NCBI GenBank assembly: GCA_044227605.1
Contig: JBGAWJ010000009.1
Span: 1-26,441, forward strand
DNA length: 26,441 nucleotides
Reading direction: 5' to 3'
Source: JAEUKQ01 sp044227605
Lineage (GTDB): Bacteria; Pseudomonadota; Alphaproteobacteria; JAEUKQ01
The notes beneath the pieces were generated by a model. That model was not told the DNA's origin and did not search any database. It worked only from the letters and a program-made list of their open reading frames with translations. Each line of letters opens with the position of its first letter. Position 1 is the stretch's first letter. The position numbers and the translations under genes are program-made. This document shows positions 14,776 through 23,716 of this stretch, in pieces.

Positions 14776-16314
14776 ATGGCGACAATTTCAAACATTCAGC
14801 GTCATGAATTGCTACAAGTGGCTGATGCGGTGGCGCGTGAAAAAAATATTAGCCGGGAAGATATTTTGACGGCGATGGAAATGGCCATCCAAAAGGCTGG
14901 CAAGGCTAAATATGGCCATGACCATGATATCCGCACAAAAATTGACCGCCGTACGGGCGAGGTCAAATTATTCCGTTATTTGCTGGTGGCCGATCATGTT
15001 GAAAACGAAGTGACCCAAATTTCCTTCAAGGAAGCCAAAAGTCGTCAGCCCGATATTAAGGCGGGCGATTTTGTCATGGAGGAATTGCCACCCATTGATT
15101 TAGGCCGTATTGCTGCCCAAACCGCGAAACAGGTGATCGTGCAAAAGGTGCGCGAAGTCGAGCGTCAGCATGAATATGAAGAATATAAAGGCCGCAAAGG
15201 CGAAATTATCAACGGCGTGGTCAGGCGAGTTGAATTTGGCAATGTCACTGTTGAACTGGGCAAGGCTGAAGCCGTGATGCGCCGTGATTTAATGTTGCCG
15301 CGCGAAACTTTCCGTCCGGGCGACCGGGTGCGGGCGCTTATTTTGGATGTGCGTCCGGATAACAAGGGATCGCAAATTATCTTATCCCGTACCAGCCCGG
15401 AGTTTATGGCTAAACTGTTTACCCAGGAAGTCCCTGAAATATATAACAAAATTATCGAAATAAAAGCCGTGGCGCGTGACCCTGGCAGCCGGGCCAAACT
15501 AGCAGTTTATTCGAGGGACAGTAACATCGATCCGGTAGGTGCTTGCGTCGGTATTCGCGGCAGTCGTGTTCAGGCGATTGTGAGTGAGCTGCAGGGCGAG
15601 AAGGTGGATATTGTCCCCTGGGCTTCTGACCAGGCAACTTTTGTGGTGAATGCCTTGGCGCCAGCTGAAGTGACCAAAGTTGTTTTGGATGAAGAAACCA
15701 AAAGGATTGAGGTGGTGGTGCCGGATGATCAACTCAGCCTGGCTATTGGTCGTAAGGGCCAGAATGTCAGGCTGGCCAGCGAATTAACCGGTTGGGAAAT
15801 CGATATTTTGACGGAGGCTGAAGAATCCGAGCGCCGGGCGCAAGAATTTAAAAATGTTTCCCAGATTTTCATTGAATCCTTAGATATTGATGAAGTAATT
15901 GCCCAGCTTTTAATTACGGAAGGTTTTACCAAAATCGAAGAACTTGCATTTGTTGGAGTTGACGAACTGGAAAAAATTGAGGGTTTTGACCGGGATATAG
16001 CCTTACAATTGCAGGAAAGAGCAAAAAATTACATTGATGCTAAAAAACAGCAACAAATGGAACGGTGGCGAGATTTAGGGGTTGAAGAGAAATTAGCTAC
16101 AATTACCCAATTAACACCTGAAATGCTAGTTGCCTTAGGAGAGCAGGGAGTGAAAACATTGCAGGATTTTGCAGATTTATCCCGGGATGAATTGATTAAT
16201 TCCCAAGATGGTTTGTTGCGAGGCTATGATATTTCAGCAGAGAATGCAGATCAGATGATTATGTTGGCTCGTTCCATGCCAACGGTTGTGGGCAACAATC
16301 TAAAATCATCGTAA
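14776..16314 (+). CDS. nusA: Transcription termination/antitermination factor NusA
   Basis: A 512-residue RNA-polymerase-binding factor that controls pausing, intrinsic termination and antitermination. In order: N-terminal polymerase-binding domain (about 1-130, with the family's DILTAMEMAIQKAGKAKYG), S1 domain (about 137-200, GEIINGVVRRVEFGNVTVELG), KH1 (about 230-300, VGACVGIRGSRVQAIVSEL), KH2 (about 300-350, LAIGRKGQNVRLASELTGWEIDI), and two C-terminal helix-hairpin-helix acidic repeats (about 365-500). The ATG has AGGA about 10 bases upstream. A NusA acting on the terminator-like hairpin before rimP would be autoregulation, as described for the E. coli nusA operon. The usual next gene, ylxR, is absent. 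Confidence 0.97.
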   Translation: MATISNIQRHELLQVADAVAREKNISREDILTAMEMAIQKAGKAKYGHDHDIRTKIDRRTGEVKLFRYLLVADHVENEVTQISFKEAKSRQPDIKAGDFVMEELPPIDLGRIAAQTAKQVIVQKVREVERQHEYEEYKGRKGEIINGVVRRVEFGNVTVELGKAEAVMRRDLMLPRETFRPGDRVRALILDVRPDNKGSQIILSRTSPEFMAKLFTQEVPEIYNKIIEIKAVARDPGSRAKLAVYSRDSNIDPVGACVGIRGSRVQAIVSELQGEKVDIVPWASDQATFVVNALAPAEVTKVVLDEETKRIEVVVPDDQLSLAIGRKGQNVRLASELTGWEIDILTEAEESERRAQEFKNVSQIFIESLDIDEVIAQLLITEGFTKIEELAFVGVDELEKIEGFDRDIALQLQERAKNYIDAKKQQQMERWRDLGVEEKLATITQLTPEMLVALGEQGVKTLQDFADLSRDELINSQDGLLRGYDISAENADQMIMLARSMPTVVGNNLKSS

Positions 16315-16360
16315 AATTGAAACAGACTTAGGTTAATCCAAATAAGGTTTTTAAAGATAC

Positions 16361-19039
16361 ATGACCGATATTAATGAGCCATCAGCCGCTAAAAAAACAT
16401 TGGGTCTTTCTTTAGGGGGAAAGCTTGAGCTAAAGAAAACTATCGATGTTGGGCAGGTTCGGCAAAGTTTTTCTCACGGCCGAAGTAAGGCCGTAACGGT
16501 TGAGGTAAAACGCAAGCGTGTTTATAATGCTGATTCACCTGGCCCTGCAGATGAAACGAAATTGCGAAGTCCCGAGCAAGTTTTGTCTGCCGAATGGTCA
16601 AGCCATTTAACGGTCGAAGAGCGGGCTATCCGTAATAAGGTGATAGAAGAAGCTAGAAAAGAAGAAGAAAAGCGGGCTATCGAACAACAGCGCCTGCGCG
16701 AAAGTGAATTAAAACAGCTAGAAGAACAAAAGGCTCTAGCTGCGCTCAAGCCTGCTGTTTCTAAACATCCAACATCGGATATACAACAAGACTCGATCAT
16801 TGTAGGTACGGATAAACCAAAAGTTTCTTCATCCAAAAATTCTGACGGAGAAGAGGGTAAAAAACATTCATCGACCGCAGCGGCAGAAAGCACGGGAAAG
16901 GCTTATGGAATAGCGGGTGCAACTAAAGTTACCGAGATTGCGGATGATGATACGAAGAAACCTAAAGAAAAAACCAAGCATTCTGGTAGATTGCCTTCTT
17001 CCACCAAAAGTGGATATGGGGATGAGCAGGAAACGGAAGATGGGTTTTCTTCTGCGCGGAAACCAGGAAAATCAGCGCCCGCAGCGCCGAGCAGCGAATT
17101 AAAGAAAAGCACTCCGTCAAAGTGGCGTAGCGGGAAAATTACGATTGACCAAGCGCTAGAAGAGGAAGAAAAAGTCCGGGTGCGCAGTATGGCCTCTATT
17201 CGCCGGGCACGTGAAAAAGAAAAACAAAAATTTATCCAAGACAATCAAACGGAACCAACTAAAATTGTCCGTGAAGTTATTTTACCTGAAACCATCACGG
17301 TGCAGGAACTTTCTAACCGGATGGCGGAACGAAGCGCGGATGTCATTAAAACCTTGATGAAAATGGGAATGCTGGCCACCCTTAACCAGGTTCTTGATGC
17401 GGATACGTCTGAATTGGTTATCAGTGAATTCGGCCATAAAGTGAAACGCGTGAAAGAATCAGACAGTTTCATCGCAGAAACCTTGGCACAAGATTCAGCC
17501 GGGCAGCTGCAAACCCGCCCGCCTGTGGTGACGGTGATGGGACATGTGGATCACGGCAAAACTTCCTTGCTGGATGCTTTGCGTTCAACCGATATTGTTT
17601 CCGGTGAAGCCGGGGGGATTACCCAGCATATCGGTGCTTATCAGGTGACACGCCCATCAGGTCAAAAAATTACCTTTATTGATACCCCCGGCCATGCCGC
17701 GTTCTCGGAAATGCGCGCGCGCGGTGCCAATGTCACGGATTTGGTGGTGTTAGTGGTGGCTGCAGATGATGGTATCATGCAGCAAACCATTGAGGCTATC
17801 AGCCATGCCCAAGCTGCTAAGGTTCCCATCATCGTAGCCATCAATAAAATCGATAAGCCTCAAGCTGATCCCGCCAGGGTTAGGCAGGAATTGCTCAACC
17901 ACGGTTTGGTTGTGGAAGAGCTGGGTGGGGATGTGTTGGCGGTTGATGTCTCAGCCAAGACCAAATTGAACTTAGACAAATTAGAAGAAGCCATTTTATT
18001 GCAGGCTGAAGTGTTGGATTTGAAAGCCAACCCTGACCGGTTGGCCAGTGGTGCTGTTGTTGAGGCGCGCCTAGAGCGTGGCCGGGGATCGGTTGCCACT
18101 TTCCTGGTGCAACGTGGCACATTGCGGGTGGGTGATATATTGGTGGCTGGCAATGAATGGGGACGCGTTCGGGCCTTGCTCGATCATTATGGTCATCCTT
18201 TAACAGAAGCAGGGCCATCAACACCTGTTGAAGTGGTTGGATTACAAGGCACACCGATGGCTGGGAACCAATTTGTTGTTGTAGAAAACGAAAATAAAGC
18301 GCGTGAAATTAGTGAACACCGGCAACGTAAAAGCCGAGAATTACAAGCAGCCACCGCTTTAGGCAAAAGGGGCAATGTGGAGCAAATGCTCTCAAAGATC
18401 GGTGATAGCGGCTTACGGGAATTGACAATTATTTTAAAATCAGATGTCCAAGGATCCCTTGAAGCCTTGGTTAATAGCTTAAATAGGTTGAATACAGCTG
18501 AGGTTGGGGTGCGAATCCTGCACGCCGGTGTTGGGGGTATTAATGAATCTGATGTGACCCTGGCGCGTGCTTCGCGTGCGGTGATTATCGGGTTTAACGT
18601 TCGTGCCAACCCGTTGGCTCGGGAGATTGCGCGGCGGGATTCGATTGATATCCGATATTATTCAATTATTTATAATGTGATCGATGATGTGAAAGCCATC
18701 TTAGGGGGGTTGTTAGCGCCAACCCTACAAGAAAAATTCTTGGGTTATGCTGAAATCCGGGATGTGTTCTCCATTTCAGACTCTGGCAAGATTGCTGGGT
18801 GTATGGTAACGGAAGGGCTTGTCAAACGCGGGGCTAAAGTACGCTTGTTACGTGATAATGTGGTCATTTATCATGGCAGTTTAAAAAACCTGCGCCGGTT
18901 TAAAGATGAAGTCAAAGAAGTCAAAGAAGGATATGAATGTGGTATGGCCTTTGATAACTACCAAGATATCGCCAAATTGGATATAGTGGAATGTTATGAA
19001 ATTGAAGAAGTGGCCCGGACATTGACAGATAAATCGTAA
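16361..19039 (+). CDS. infB: Translation initiation factor IF-2
   Basis: An 892-residue GTPase that places initiator fMet-tRNA in the ribosomal P site. The N-terminus LGLSLGGKLELKKTIDVGQVRQSFSHGRSK is typical of alphaproteobacterial IF-2. A long charged, repetitive linker (about 75-310) with coiled-coil-like EARKEEEKRAIEQQRLRESE follows, then the IF2_N subdomain (VQELSNRMAERSADVIKTLMKMGML). The G domain has GHVDHGKT (394-401), DTPGHAAF and NKIDKP. Domain II, IF-2 domain 3 (LTIILKSDVQGSLEAL) and the C-terminal fMet-tRNA-binding barrel follow. The start is 46 bases after nusA, with only a weak AAGG about 13 bases upstream, so initiation may depend on coupling or structure. Confidence 0.97.
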   Translation: MTDINEPSAAKKTLGLSLGGKLELKKTIDVGQVRQSFSHGRSKAVTVEVKRKRVYNADSPGPADETKLRSPEQVLSAEWSSHLTVEERAIRNKVIEEARKEEEKRAIEQQRLRESELKQLEEQKALAALKPAVSKHPTSDIQQDSIIVGTDKPKVSSSKNSDGEEGKKHSSTAAAESTGKAYGIAGATKVTEIADDDTKKPKEKTKHSGRLPSSTKSGYGDEQETEDGFSSARKPGKSAPAAPSSELKKSTPSKWRSGKITIDQALEEEEKVRVRSMASIRRAREKEKQKFIQDNQTEPTKIVREVILPETITVQELSNRMAERSADVIKTLMKMGMLATLNQVLDADTSELVISEFGHKVKRVKESDSFIAETLAQDSAGQLQTRPPVVTVMGHVDHGKTSLLDALRSTDIVSGEAGGITQHIGAYQVTRPSGQKITFIDTPGHAAFSEMRARGANVTDLVVLVVAADDGIMQQTIEAISHAQAAKVPIIVAINKIDKPQADPARVRQELLNHGLVVEELGGDVLAVDVSAKTKLNLDKLEEAILLQAEVLDLKANPDRLASGAVVEARLERGRGSVATFLVQRGTLRVGDILVAGNEWGRVRALLDHYGHPLTEAGPSTPVEVVGLQGTPMAGNQFVVVENENKAREISEHRQRKSRELQAATALGKRGNVEQMLSKIGDSGLRELTIILKSDVQGSLEALVNSLNRLNTAEVGVRILHAGVGGINESDVTLARASRAVIIGFNVRANPLAREIARRDSIDIRYYSIIYNVIDDVKAILGGLLAPTLQEKFLGYAEIRDVFSISDSGKIAGCMVTEGLVKRGAKVRLLRDNVVIYHGSLKNLRRFKDEVKEVKEGYECGMAFDNYQDIAKLDIVECYEIEEVARTLTDKS

Positions 19040-19064
19040 TATTTAAGCAAGGGTTAATTTAGCA

Positions 19065-19457
19065 GTGGTAGGAGAATTTAGTCAGCGACAATTACAGGTA
19101 GGGCAGGAAATAAGAAAGCTGCTCATGGATGTTTTTGTCAAAAAGCAATTACGTGACCCGGATTTGTATGATGTGAGTGTGACGGTTACGGAGGTACGGG
19201 TAAGCCCGGATTTGCGTGAAGCCACAGCTTATGTTTTGCCTTTGGGGGGTGAAAATCTGGAAGATGTCATGCGTGGTTTAAAGAGGGCCGCCGCTTTTTT
19301 CCGGTCTTATTTGGCAAAACACCTAAAAATGCGTGTAGTCCCGTGGATTAGGTTCCAACCGGATCATACTTTTGAATATGCCAGCCATATTCACCAATTA
19401 TTGAAAAACGTTCAGACATTAAACGATGATCCTGACCAAACCCTTCAAGACAGTTAA
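19065..19457 (+). CDS. rbfA: Ribosome-binding factor A
   Basis: A 130-residue KH-fold protein that binds the 5' helix of 16S rRNA and acts late in 30S maturation, in the same process as RimP and IF-2. It matches the family in FSQRQLQVGQEIRKLLMDVF, DVSVTVTEVRVSPDLREATAYVLPL, GLKRAAAFFRSYLAKHLKMRVVPWIRFQPDHTFEYASHIHQLL. The start is GTG at 19065, about 11 bases after AAGGG and 25 bases after infB; no ATG fits better. Its 3' end overlaps truB by 32 bases. Confidence 0.95.
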   Translation: MVGEFSQRQLQVGQEIRKLLMDVFVKKQLRDPDLYDVSVTVTEVRVSPDLREATAYVLPLGGENLEDVMRGLKRAAAFFRSYLAKHLKMRVVPWIRFQPDHTFEYASHIHQLLKNVQTLNDDPDQTLQDS

Positions 19458-20403
19458 AAAAAAGCCCGTGCAACTGCATCATGGTTGGTTGGTTCTAAAT
19501 AAGCCAACAGGCATATCTTCAGCCCACGCTTTAACCCAAGTCAAAAGAGCCTTGTCCTTAAGCAAACTTGGGCATGCGGGTACCCTTGACCCACTGGCAA
19601 CCGGCGTTTTACCGGTAGCGGTGGGCGAGGCTACCAAAGTCATGTCTTATATTGTAGGTGCGGATAAGGAATATCGCTTCACGGTTAAATGGGGAGAAAA
19701 TACCGATACAGATGATGTTACCGGCCAGGTGATGGAACGATATCCCCTGTATCCAACGGTTCAGCAGATAACGGATATCCTTCCCCAATTCATTGGCAAG
19801 GTGTTCCAATCTCCCCCTATTTACAGTGCTATTAAGATAAGCGGGAAAAGGTCCTACCAATTGGCGCGGGATCAACAATTATCGCAACCTTTGCAGCCGC
19901 GCCTGGTTGAAATTTTCTGCCTTGAAATCATAGAAGATTGCCCCCCTTTAGGAACAACCTTTTTTCTAAAGTGTGGAAAGGGCACATATGTGCGCAGTTT
20001 AGCTAGGGATATGGGAAAAATTTTGGGGACAGGGGGATGCGTTAAAACACTCCATCGATTGCGGGTAGGGGTATTTGAAGAAAGCCATTCGATTTCACTG
20101 GAAACTCTAAAAAATATCGGGCATAGTGTTCCATCTTCGGCGGTAAGGGTTGATTTTCTGAAGCCGTTGCAAACAGGTCTGGACGACATCCCGGTGGTTT
20201 GCATTTTGGTTGAGGAATACCAGCATTTACGTTGTGGAAGGCCTGTTTATTTACTACCGGGAAGGTATATAAATCTTGCTGGAGGAATAGAAAAAGGCTC
20301 TCCGCTGACAGTCAAAGCAATGGTCGGCGATCAATTGGTTGCAATAGCAAACATTGTGGGTGGCCATTTAAAAGCTAAAAGAGTGTTAAATATCAATTTT
20401 TAA
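19426..20403 (+). CDS. truB: tRNA pseudouridine(55) synthase
   Basis: A 325-residue enzyme that isomerises U55 to pseudouridine in the T-loop of tRNAs. The core begins with HGWLVLNKPTGISSAHALTQVKRAL. The catalytic aspartate is Asp55 in LGHAGTLDPLATGVLPVAVGEATK. Further motifs are KEYRFTVKWGENTDTDD, the QSPPIYSAIKISGKRSYQLAR loop, and CGKGTYVRSLARDMG. The C-terminal PUA-like region starts near residue 255. ATG 19426 lies inside rbfA with no clear Shine-Dalgarno, which suggests translational coupling. An in-frame GTG at 19468 would remove 14 residues and also fits, since family homology starts only at about residue 19. Confidence 0.95.
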   Translation: MILTKPFKTVKKKPVQLHHGWLVLNKPTGISSAHALTQVKRALSLSKLGHAGTLDPLATGVLPVAVGEATKVMSYIVGADKEYRFTVKWGENTDTDDVTGQVMERYPLYPTVQQITDILPQFIGKVFQSPPIYSAIKISGKRSYQLARDQQLSQPLQPRLVEIFCLEIIEDCPPLGTTFFLKCGKGTYVRSLARDMGKILGTGGCVKTLHRLRVGVFEESHSISLETLKNIGHSVPSSAVRVDFLKPLQTGLDDIPVVCILVEEYQHLRCGRPVYLLPGRYINLAGGIEKGSPLTVKAMVGDQLVAIANIVGGHLKAKRVLNINF

Positions 20404-20417
20404 GAAAGGACTAATCG

Positions 20418-20687
20418 ATGTCGCTTACTGTGGAACGCAAACAAGAAATAATGACCGAATATGCAAGGACCGAGCAAGATACAGGTTCACCAGAAGTCCA
20501 AGTGGTCTTGCTGACCAATAGAATTCTGAGCTTAACGGAACATTTAAAATTACATCAAAAGGATTTTAGTTCAAGACGCGGTCTTCTAATTATGGTTGGT
20601 CAACGCAGGCGTTTATTAGATTATCTGAAGTCAAAGAATTTTGAAAAATATCAAGATGTGGTGAAGCGTCTTGGGCTGCGTCGCTAG
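20418..20687 (+). CDS. rpsO: 30S ribosomal protein S15
   Basis: An 89-residue ribosomal protein that binds the 16S rRNA central domain early in 30S assembly and contacts 23S rRNA. It is full length and shows the signature DTGSPEVQVVLLTNRILSLTEHLKLHQKDFSSRRGLLIMVGQRRRLLDYLK, ending RLGLRR. ATG 20418 has AAAGGA upstream and begins 14 bases after truB. As in many bacteria it is directly followed by pnp. Confidence 0.98.
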   Translation: MSLTVERKQEIMTEYARTEQDTGSPEVQVVLLTNRILSLTEHLKLHQKDFSSRRGLLIMVGQRRRLLDYLKSKNFEKYQDVVKRLGLRR

Positions 20688-20750
20688 AATAAAGCAACGG
20701 GATTATCCGGATCTTGTTGGTATGGAATAACAGAAAGGCTATTATTTGAA

Positions 20751-22865
20751 ATGTTTAATATTTTTCGTAAAGAACTAAATTGGGGGGGAAGGAAGCTTAC
20801 CCTAGAAACAGGCCGTATTGCAAGGCAAGCGGAGGGGGCCGTATTGGCAACCTATGGAGATACAGTGGTCTTGTGTACTGTTGTTGCGAATAGGCAAGCA
20901 AAACCGGACCAAGATTTCTTTCCTTTAACGGTACATTATCAAGAGAAAACTTTTGCCGTCGGCCGTATCCCCGGGGGGTTTTTTAAAAGAGAAGGCCGTC
21001 CAAGCGAACGCGAGGTTTTGGTTTCAAGATTGATTGACCGGCCAATCCGCCCGCTTTTTCCAGAAAAATTCTTAAATGAAGTTCAGGTTATCTGTACGGT
21101 GCTGAGCCATGATTTGGAAAATGATCCTGATATCGTTTCAATCATTGGGGCTTCGGCTGCTTTGACTATTTCAGGGATTCCTTTCTTTGGGCCGATTGCG
21201 GCTGCTAGGGTGGGATGTTTTGATGGACAATTAACCTTAAATCCTGCTTTGTCTGAAATGTCAAAAAGCACATTAGATTTGGTTGTTGCGGGCACGCAAG
21301 AAGGTGTTTTGATGGTGGAATCAGAAGCCAAGGAACTGTCTGAAGATGTGATGTTGGAAGCGGTGGTGTTTGGTCATCAGCAATTCCAAACGGTTATTGA
21401 TGCTATTATCAGCCTGGCTGAGGAATGTGCAAAAGAACCTTGGGAATTACCTACGGCTTCCAGTGAACATGCTGCGCTGGAGCAAGAACTACAGAAAAAA
21501 TACCAGCAAAAAATACGCGACAGTTATAAAATTGCCAATAAGCAGCAACGATATGGCTCCTTAGACAATTTGAAAGGAGAAATTGCAGTCAATTTCCAAG
21601 AAGATAGCAAAAAACAACAAGCGGCTTTGAATAGCTTCAAAGAGCTTGAATATAAAATTGTCCGCCAAAGTGTTTTAGAGACAGGGCGGCGGATTGATGG
21701 CCGGGATACGGTGACCATCCGACCGATCCAAAGCGAAACCAATTTTCTTTCGAGAGGGCATGGTTCGGCCCTGTTCACTCGCGGGGAGACACAGGCGTTA
21801 GTTGTCGCGACATTAGGGACAGGGGAAGATGAGCAAATCATCGATGCCTTGCAAGGGGAATATAGAGAAAATTTTATGTTACATTATAATTTCCCGCCCT
21901 ATTCTGTGAATGAGGTCGGACGCTTAGGATCGCCCGGTAGGCGCGAGATAGGGCATGGTAAATTGGCTTGGCGTGCGCTTCACCCCATTTTGCCATCAAA
22001 AGATTCATTTCCCTATACCATAAGGGTAGTTTCTGAAATTACCGAGTCGAATGGATCCTCTTCGATGGCGACTGTTTGTGGTGCTTCCTTGGCTTTAATG
22101 GATGCTGGCGTGCCTTTATCCCGGCCGGTTGCGGGGATCGCCATGGGCTTAATCAAAGAAAAAGATAAATTCGTTGTTTTATCTGATATCTTGGGGGATG
22201 AAGACCATTTGGGCGATATGGACTTCAAGGTGGCTGGTACCGCACAGGGTGTGACAGCTTTACAAATGGACATTAAAATCACCTCGATTACCACCGAAAT
22301 TATGCGTACAGCCTTGCAACAAGCAGCGAAAGGCCGTTTGCATATTTTAGCGGAAATGGATAAGACACTTAGTGGTTCACGTGCAGCTGTTAGTGAAAAG
22401 GCACCACGGATAACGGTTATTAGTATACCTAAAGACAAAATTCGTGAGATTATTGGTACAGGTGGAAAAATTATCCGCGAAATTTGTGAAGTTACCAAAG
22501 CTAAGATTGATATTGATGATGATGGCACGGTTAAAGTGGCCGCGGTTGATGCATCCTCGGCGCAAGCCGCCATCAATTGGATCCGGGGGATTGTCTCTGA
22601 TCCAGAGGTGGGCATGATATACACGGGTAAAGTTGTTAAATTGATGGATTTTGGTGCATTTGTTAACTTTCTCGGTAGCCGGGATGGGCTCGTCCATATC
22701 AGCGAATTGTCAACCCAACGTGTTAAGCAGCCTGGCGACGTCGTTGCGGTCGGTGATACGGTAAAGGTTAAAGTCCTTGGCGTTGATGACCGGGGCAAGA
22801 TTAAATTGACCATGAAAGGCGTGGATCAACAATCGGACCCTGAACCTGCACAAGCGCCTTCCTAA
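20751..22865 (+). CDS. pnp: Polyribonucleotide nucleotidyltransferase (PNPase)
   Basis: A 704-residue 3'-5' phosphorolytic exoribonuclease, trimeric, and often part of a degradosome. Two RNase PH domains are visible. The first (about 10-220) contains the FxRxEGRPSEREVLVSRLIDRPIRPLF loop. The second (about 310-540) carries the active-site block: RGHGSALFTRGETQALVVATLG, NFPPYSVNEVGRLGSPGRREIGHGKLAWRAL and DILGDEDHLGDMDFKVAGT. A KH domain follows (GTGGKIIREI, near 563) and an S1 domain (about 620-690, GKVVKLMDFGAFVNFLGSRDGLVHISEL). The C-terminus is short. ATG 20751 has AAAGG about 12 bases upstream. The 63-base gap after rpsO shows no strong hairpin of the E. coli type. Confidence 0.98.
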   Translation: MFNIFRKELNWGGRKLTLETGRIARQAEGAVLATYGDTVVLCTVVANRQAKPDQDFFPLTVHYQEKTFAVGRIPGGFFKREGRPSEREVLVSRLIDRPIRPLFPEKFLNEVQVICTVLSHDLENDPDIVSIIGASAALTISGIPFFGPIAAARVGCFDGQLTLNPALSEMSKSTLDLVVAGTQEGVLMVESEAKELSEDVMLEAVVFGHQQFQTVIDAIISLAEECAKEPWELPTASSEHAALEQELQKKYQQKIRDSYKIANKQQRYGSLDNLKGEIAVNFQEDSKKQQAALNSFKELEYKIVRQSVLETGRRIDGRDTVTIRPIQSETNFLSRGHGSALFTRGETQALVVATLGTGEDEQIIDALQGEYRENFMLHYNFPPYSVNEVGRLGSPGRREIGHGKLAWRALHPILPSKDSFPYTIRVVSEITESNGSSSMATVCGASLALMDAGVPLSRPVAGIAMGLIKEKDKFVVLSDILGDEDHLGDMDFKVAGTAQGVTALQMDIKITSITTEIMRTALQQAAKGRLHILAEMDKTLSGSRAAVSEKAPRITVISIPKDKIREIIGTGGKIIREICEVTKAKIDIDDDGTVKVAAVDASSAQAAINWIRGIVSDPEVGMIYTGKVVKLMDFGAFVNFLGSRDGLVHISELSTQRVKQPGDVVAVGDTVKVKVLGVDDRGKIKLTMKGVDQQSDPEPAQAPS

Positions 22866-22880
22866 CCCGGGATAACAAAA

Positions 22881-23681
22881 ATGATGTTATTACCTTCCGT
22901 TATTGGCCATCGTGGGGCAGCAGCTGCTGCCCCCGAAAATACGTTGGAAAGTATCCAGCAAGCAGCATGTCAAGGGGTAAGGTGGGTCGAATTTGACGTC
23001 CAGTTAACCCAAGATGGCCAAGTCATTGTGTTTCATGATGATGATCTGCAACGTACCACCAACGGTCAAGGAAAAATATGGGAAAGTTCGTATGCAGCAA
23101 TCCGAAAGTTAGATGCCGGAAGATGGTTTGCTGAAAACTGGCGGGGCGCAAAAGTCCCCACATTGGCAGAGGCTATTTTTTTGCTGCTCAATCTTGATTT
23201 GAAGGCAAATATCGAAATTAAAATTCCCGAGCATTTTGCCGAAGGTCATCCCTATATTGAAAAAACCGTTTTTAATACTATATCCCTTTTGAAGGAATAT
23301 TGGCCGAAAAAACATCCTTTGTTATTATCAAGTTTTTCATTCCCGGCGTTGGAGTTGGCTTATCAAATAGCCCCGGAATTTGAACGGGGATTGCTTTTGT
23401 GGGGGAAACCTCAAGATTGGCAACAGCAAGCCCGTGCCATACGGGCTAAAACCATTAATTGTGCTGACCAATTTATTACGAAGGAATGGATCAGTGAAAT
23501 TCGTCAAATGGGCTATGAATCGGCGATTTATACGATTAACCAGGTGCGGCGGGCGCGTGAATTGTTAGAATGGGGAGCCAACAGCTTATTTACGGACTGC
23601 CCGGCAATGATTATAGGGGGTGTGAAGTCCATGACATCTGTGGGGGATTATCCCCCCGGAGTTCTGAAAAAGCCTAGGTGA
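22881..23681 (+). CDS. Glycerophosphodiester phosphodiesterase
   Basis: A 266-residue TIM-barrel enzyme of the GDPD family (UgpQ-like). It hydrolyses glycerophosphodiesters from phospholipid breakdown to glycerol-3-phosphate and an alcohol. Catalytic and metal residues are visible: His10-Arg11 in GHRGAAAAAPENTLESI, Glu37 and Asp39 in WVEFDVQLTQDG, and His52 in VIVFHDDDLQRTTNG. NIEIKIPEH carries the later metal-binding glutamates (usual form NIEIK) and the C-terminal LFTDCPAMI is the usual TD-P end. There is no signal peptide, so it acts in the cytoplasm. It starts 15 bases after pnp, which suggests readthrough from the operon. Confidence 0.94.
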   Translation: MMLLPSVIGHRGAAAAAPENTLESIQQAACQGVRWVEFDVQLTQDGQVIVFHDDDLQRTTNGQGKIWESSYAAIRKLDAGRWFAENWRGAKVPTLAEAIFLLLNLDLKANIEIKIPEHFAEGHPYIEKTVFNTISLLKEYWPKKHPLLLSSFSFPALELAYQIAPEFERGLLLWGKPQDWQQQARAIRAKTINCADQFITKEWISEIRQMGYESAIYTINQVRRARELLEWGANSLFTDCPAMIIGGVKSMTSVGDYPPGVLKKPR

Positions 23682-23716
23682 AGCTGGATTATTGATGTTA
23701 TCGTAAGAGGTATTTT

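Noticed and set aside
17860..18609. Several minus-strand frames inside infB
   Set aside because: Antisense shadows of the G-domain and later region of IF-2; no RBS or family likeness.
20688..20750. RNase III-type hairpin between rpsO and pnp as in E. coli
   Set aside because: Only very short pairings are visible; nothing comparable to the long E. coli stem.
22013..22813. Long minus-strand frame (266 codons) inside pnp
   Set aside because: Lies wholly within the conserved pnp coding region. The Ser/Ile/Thr-rich translation is typical of an antisense shadow of a highly expressed gene.
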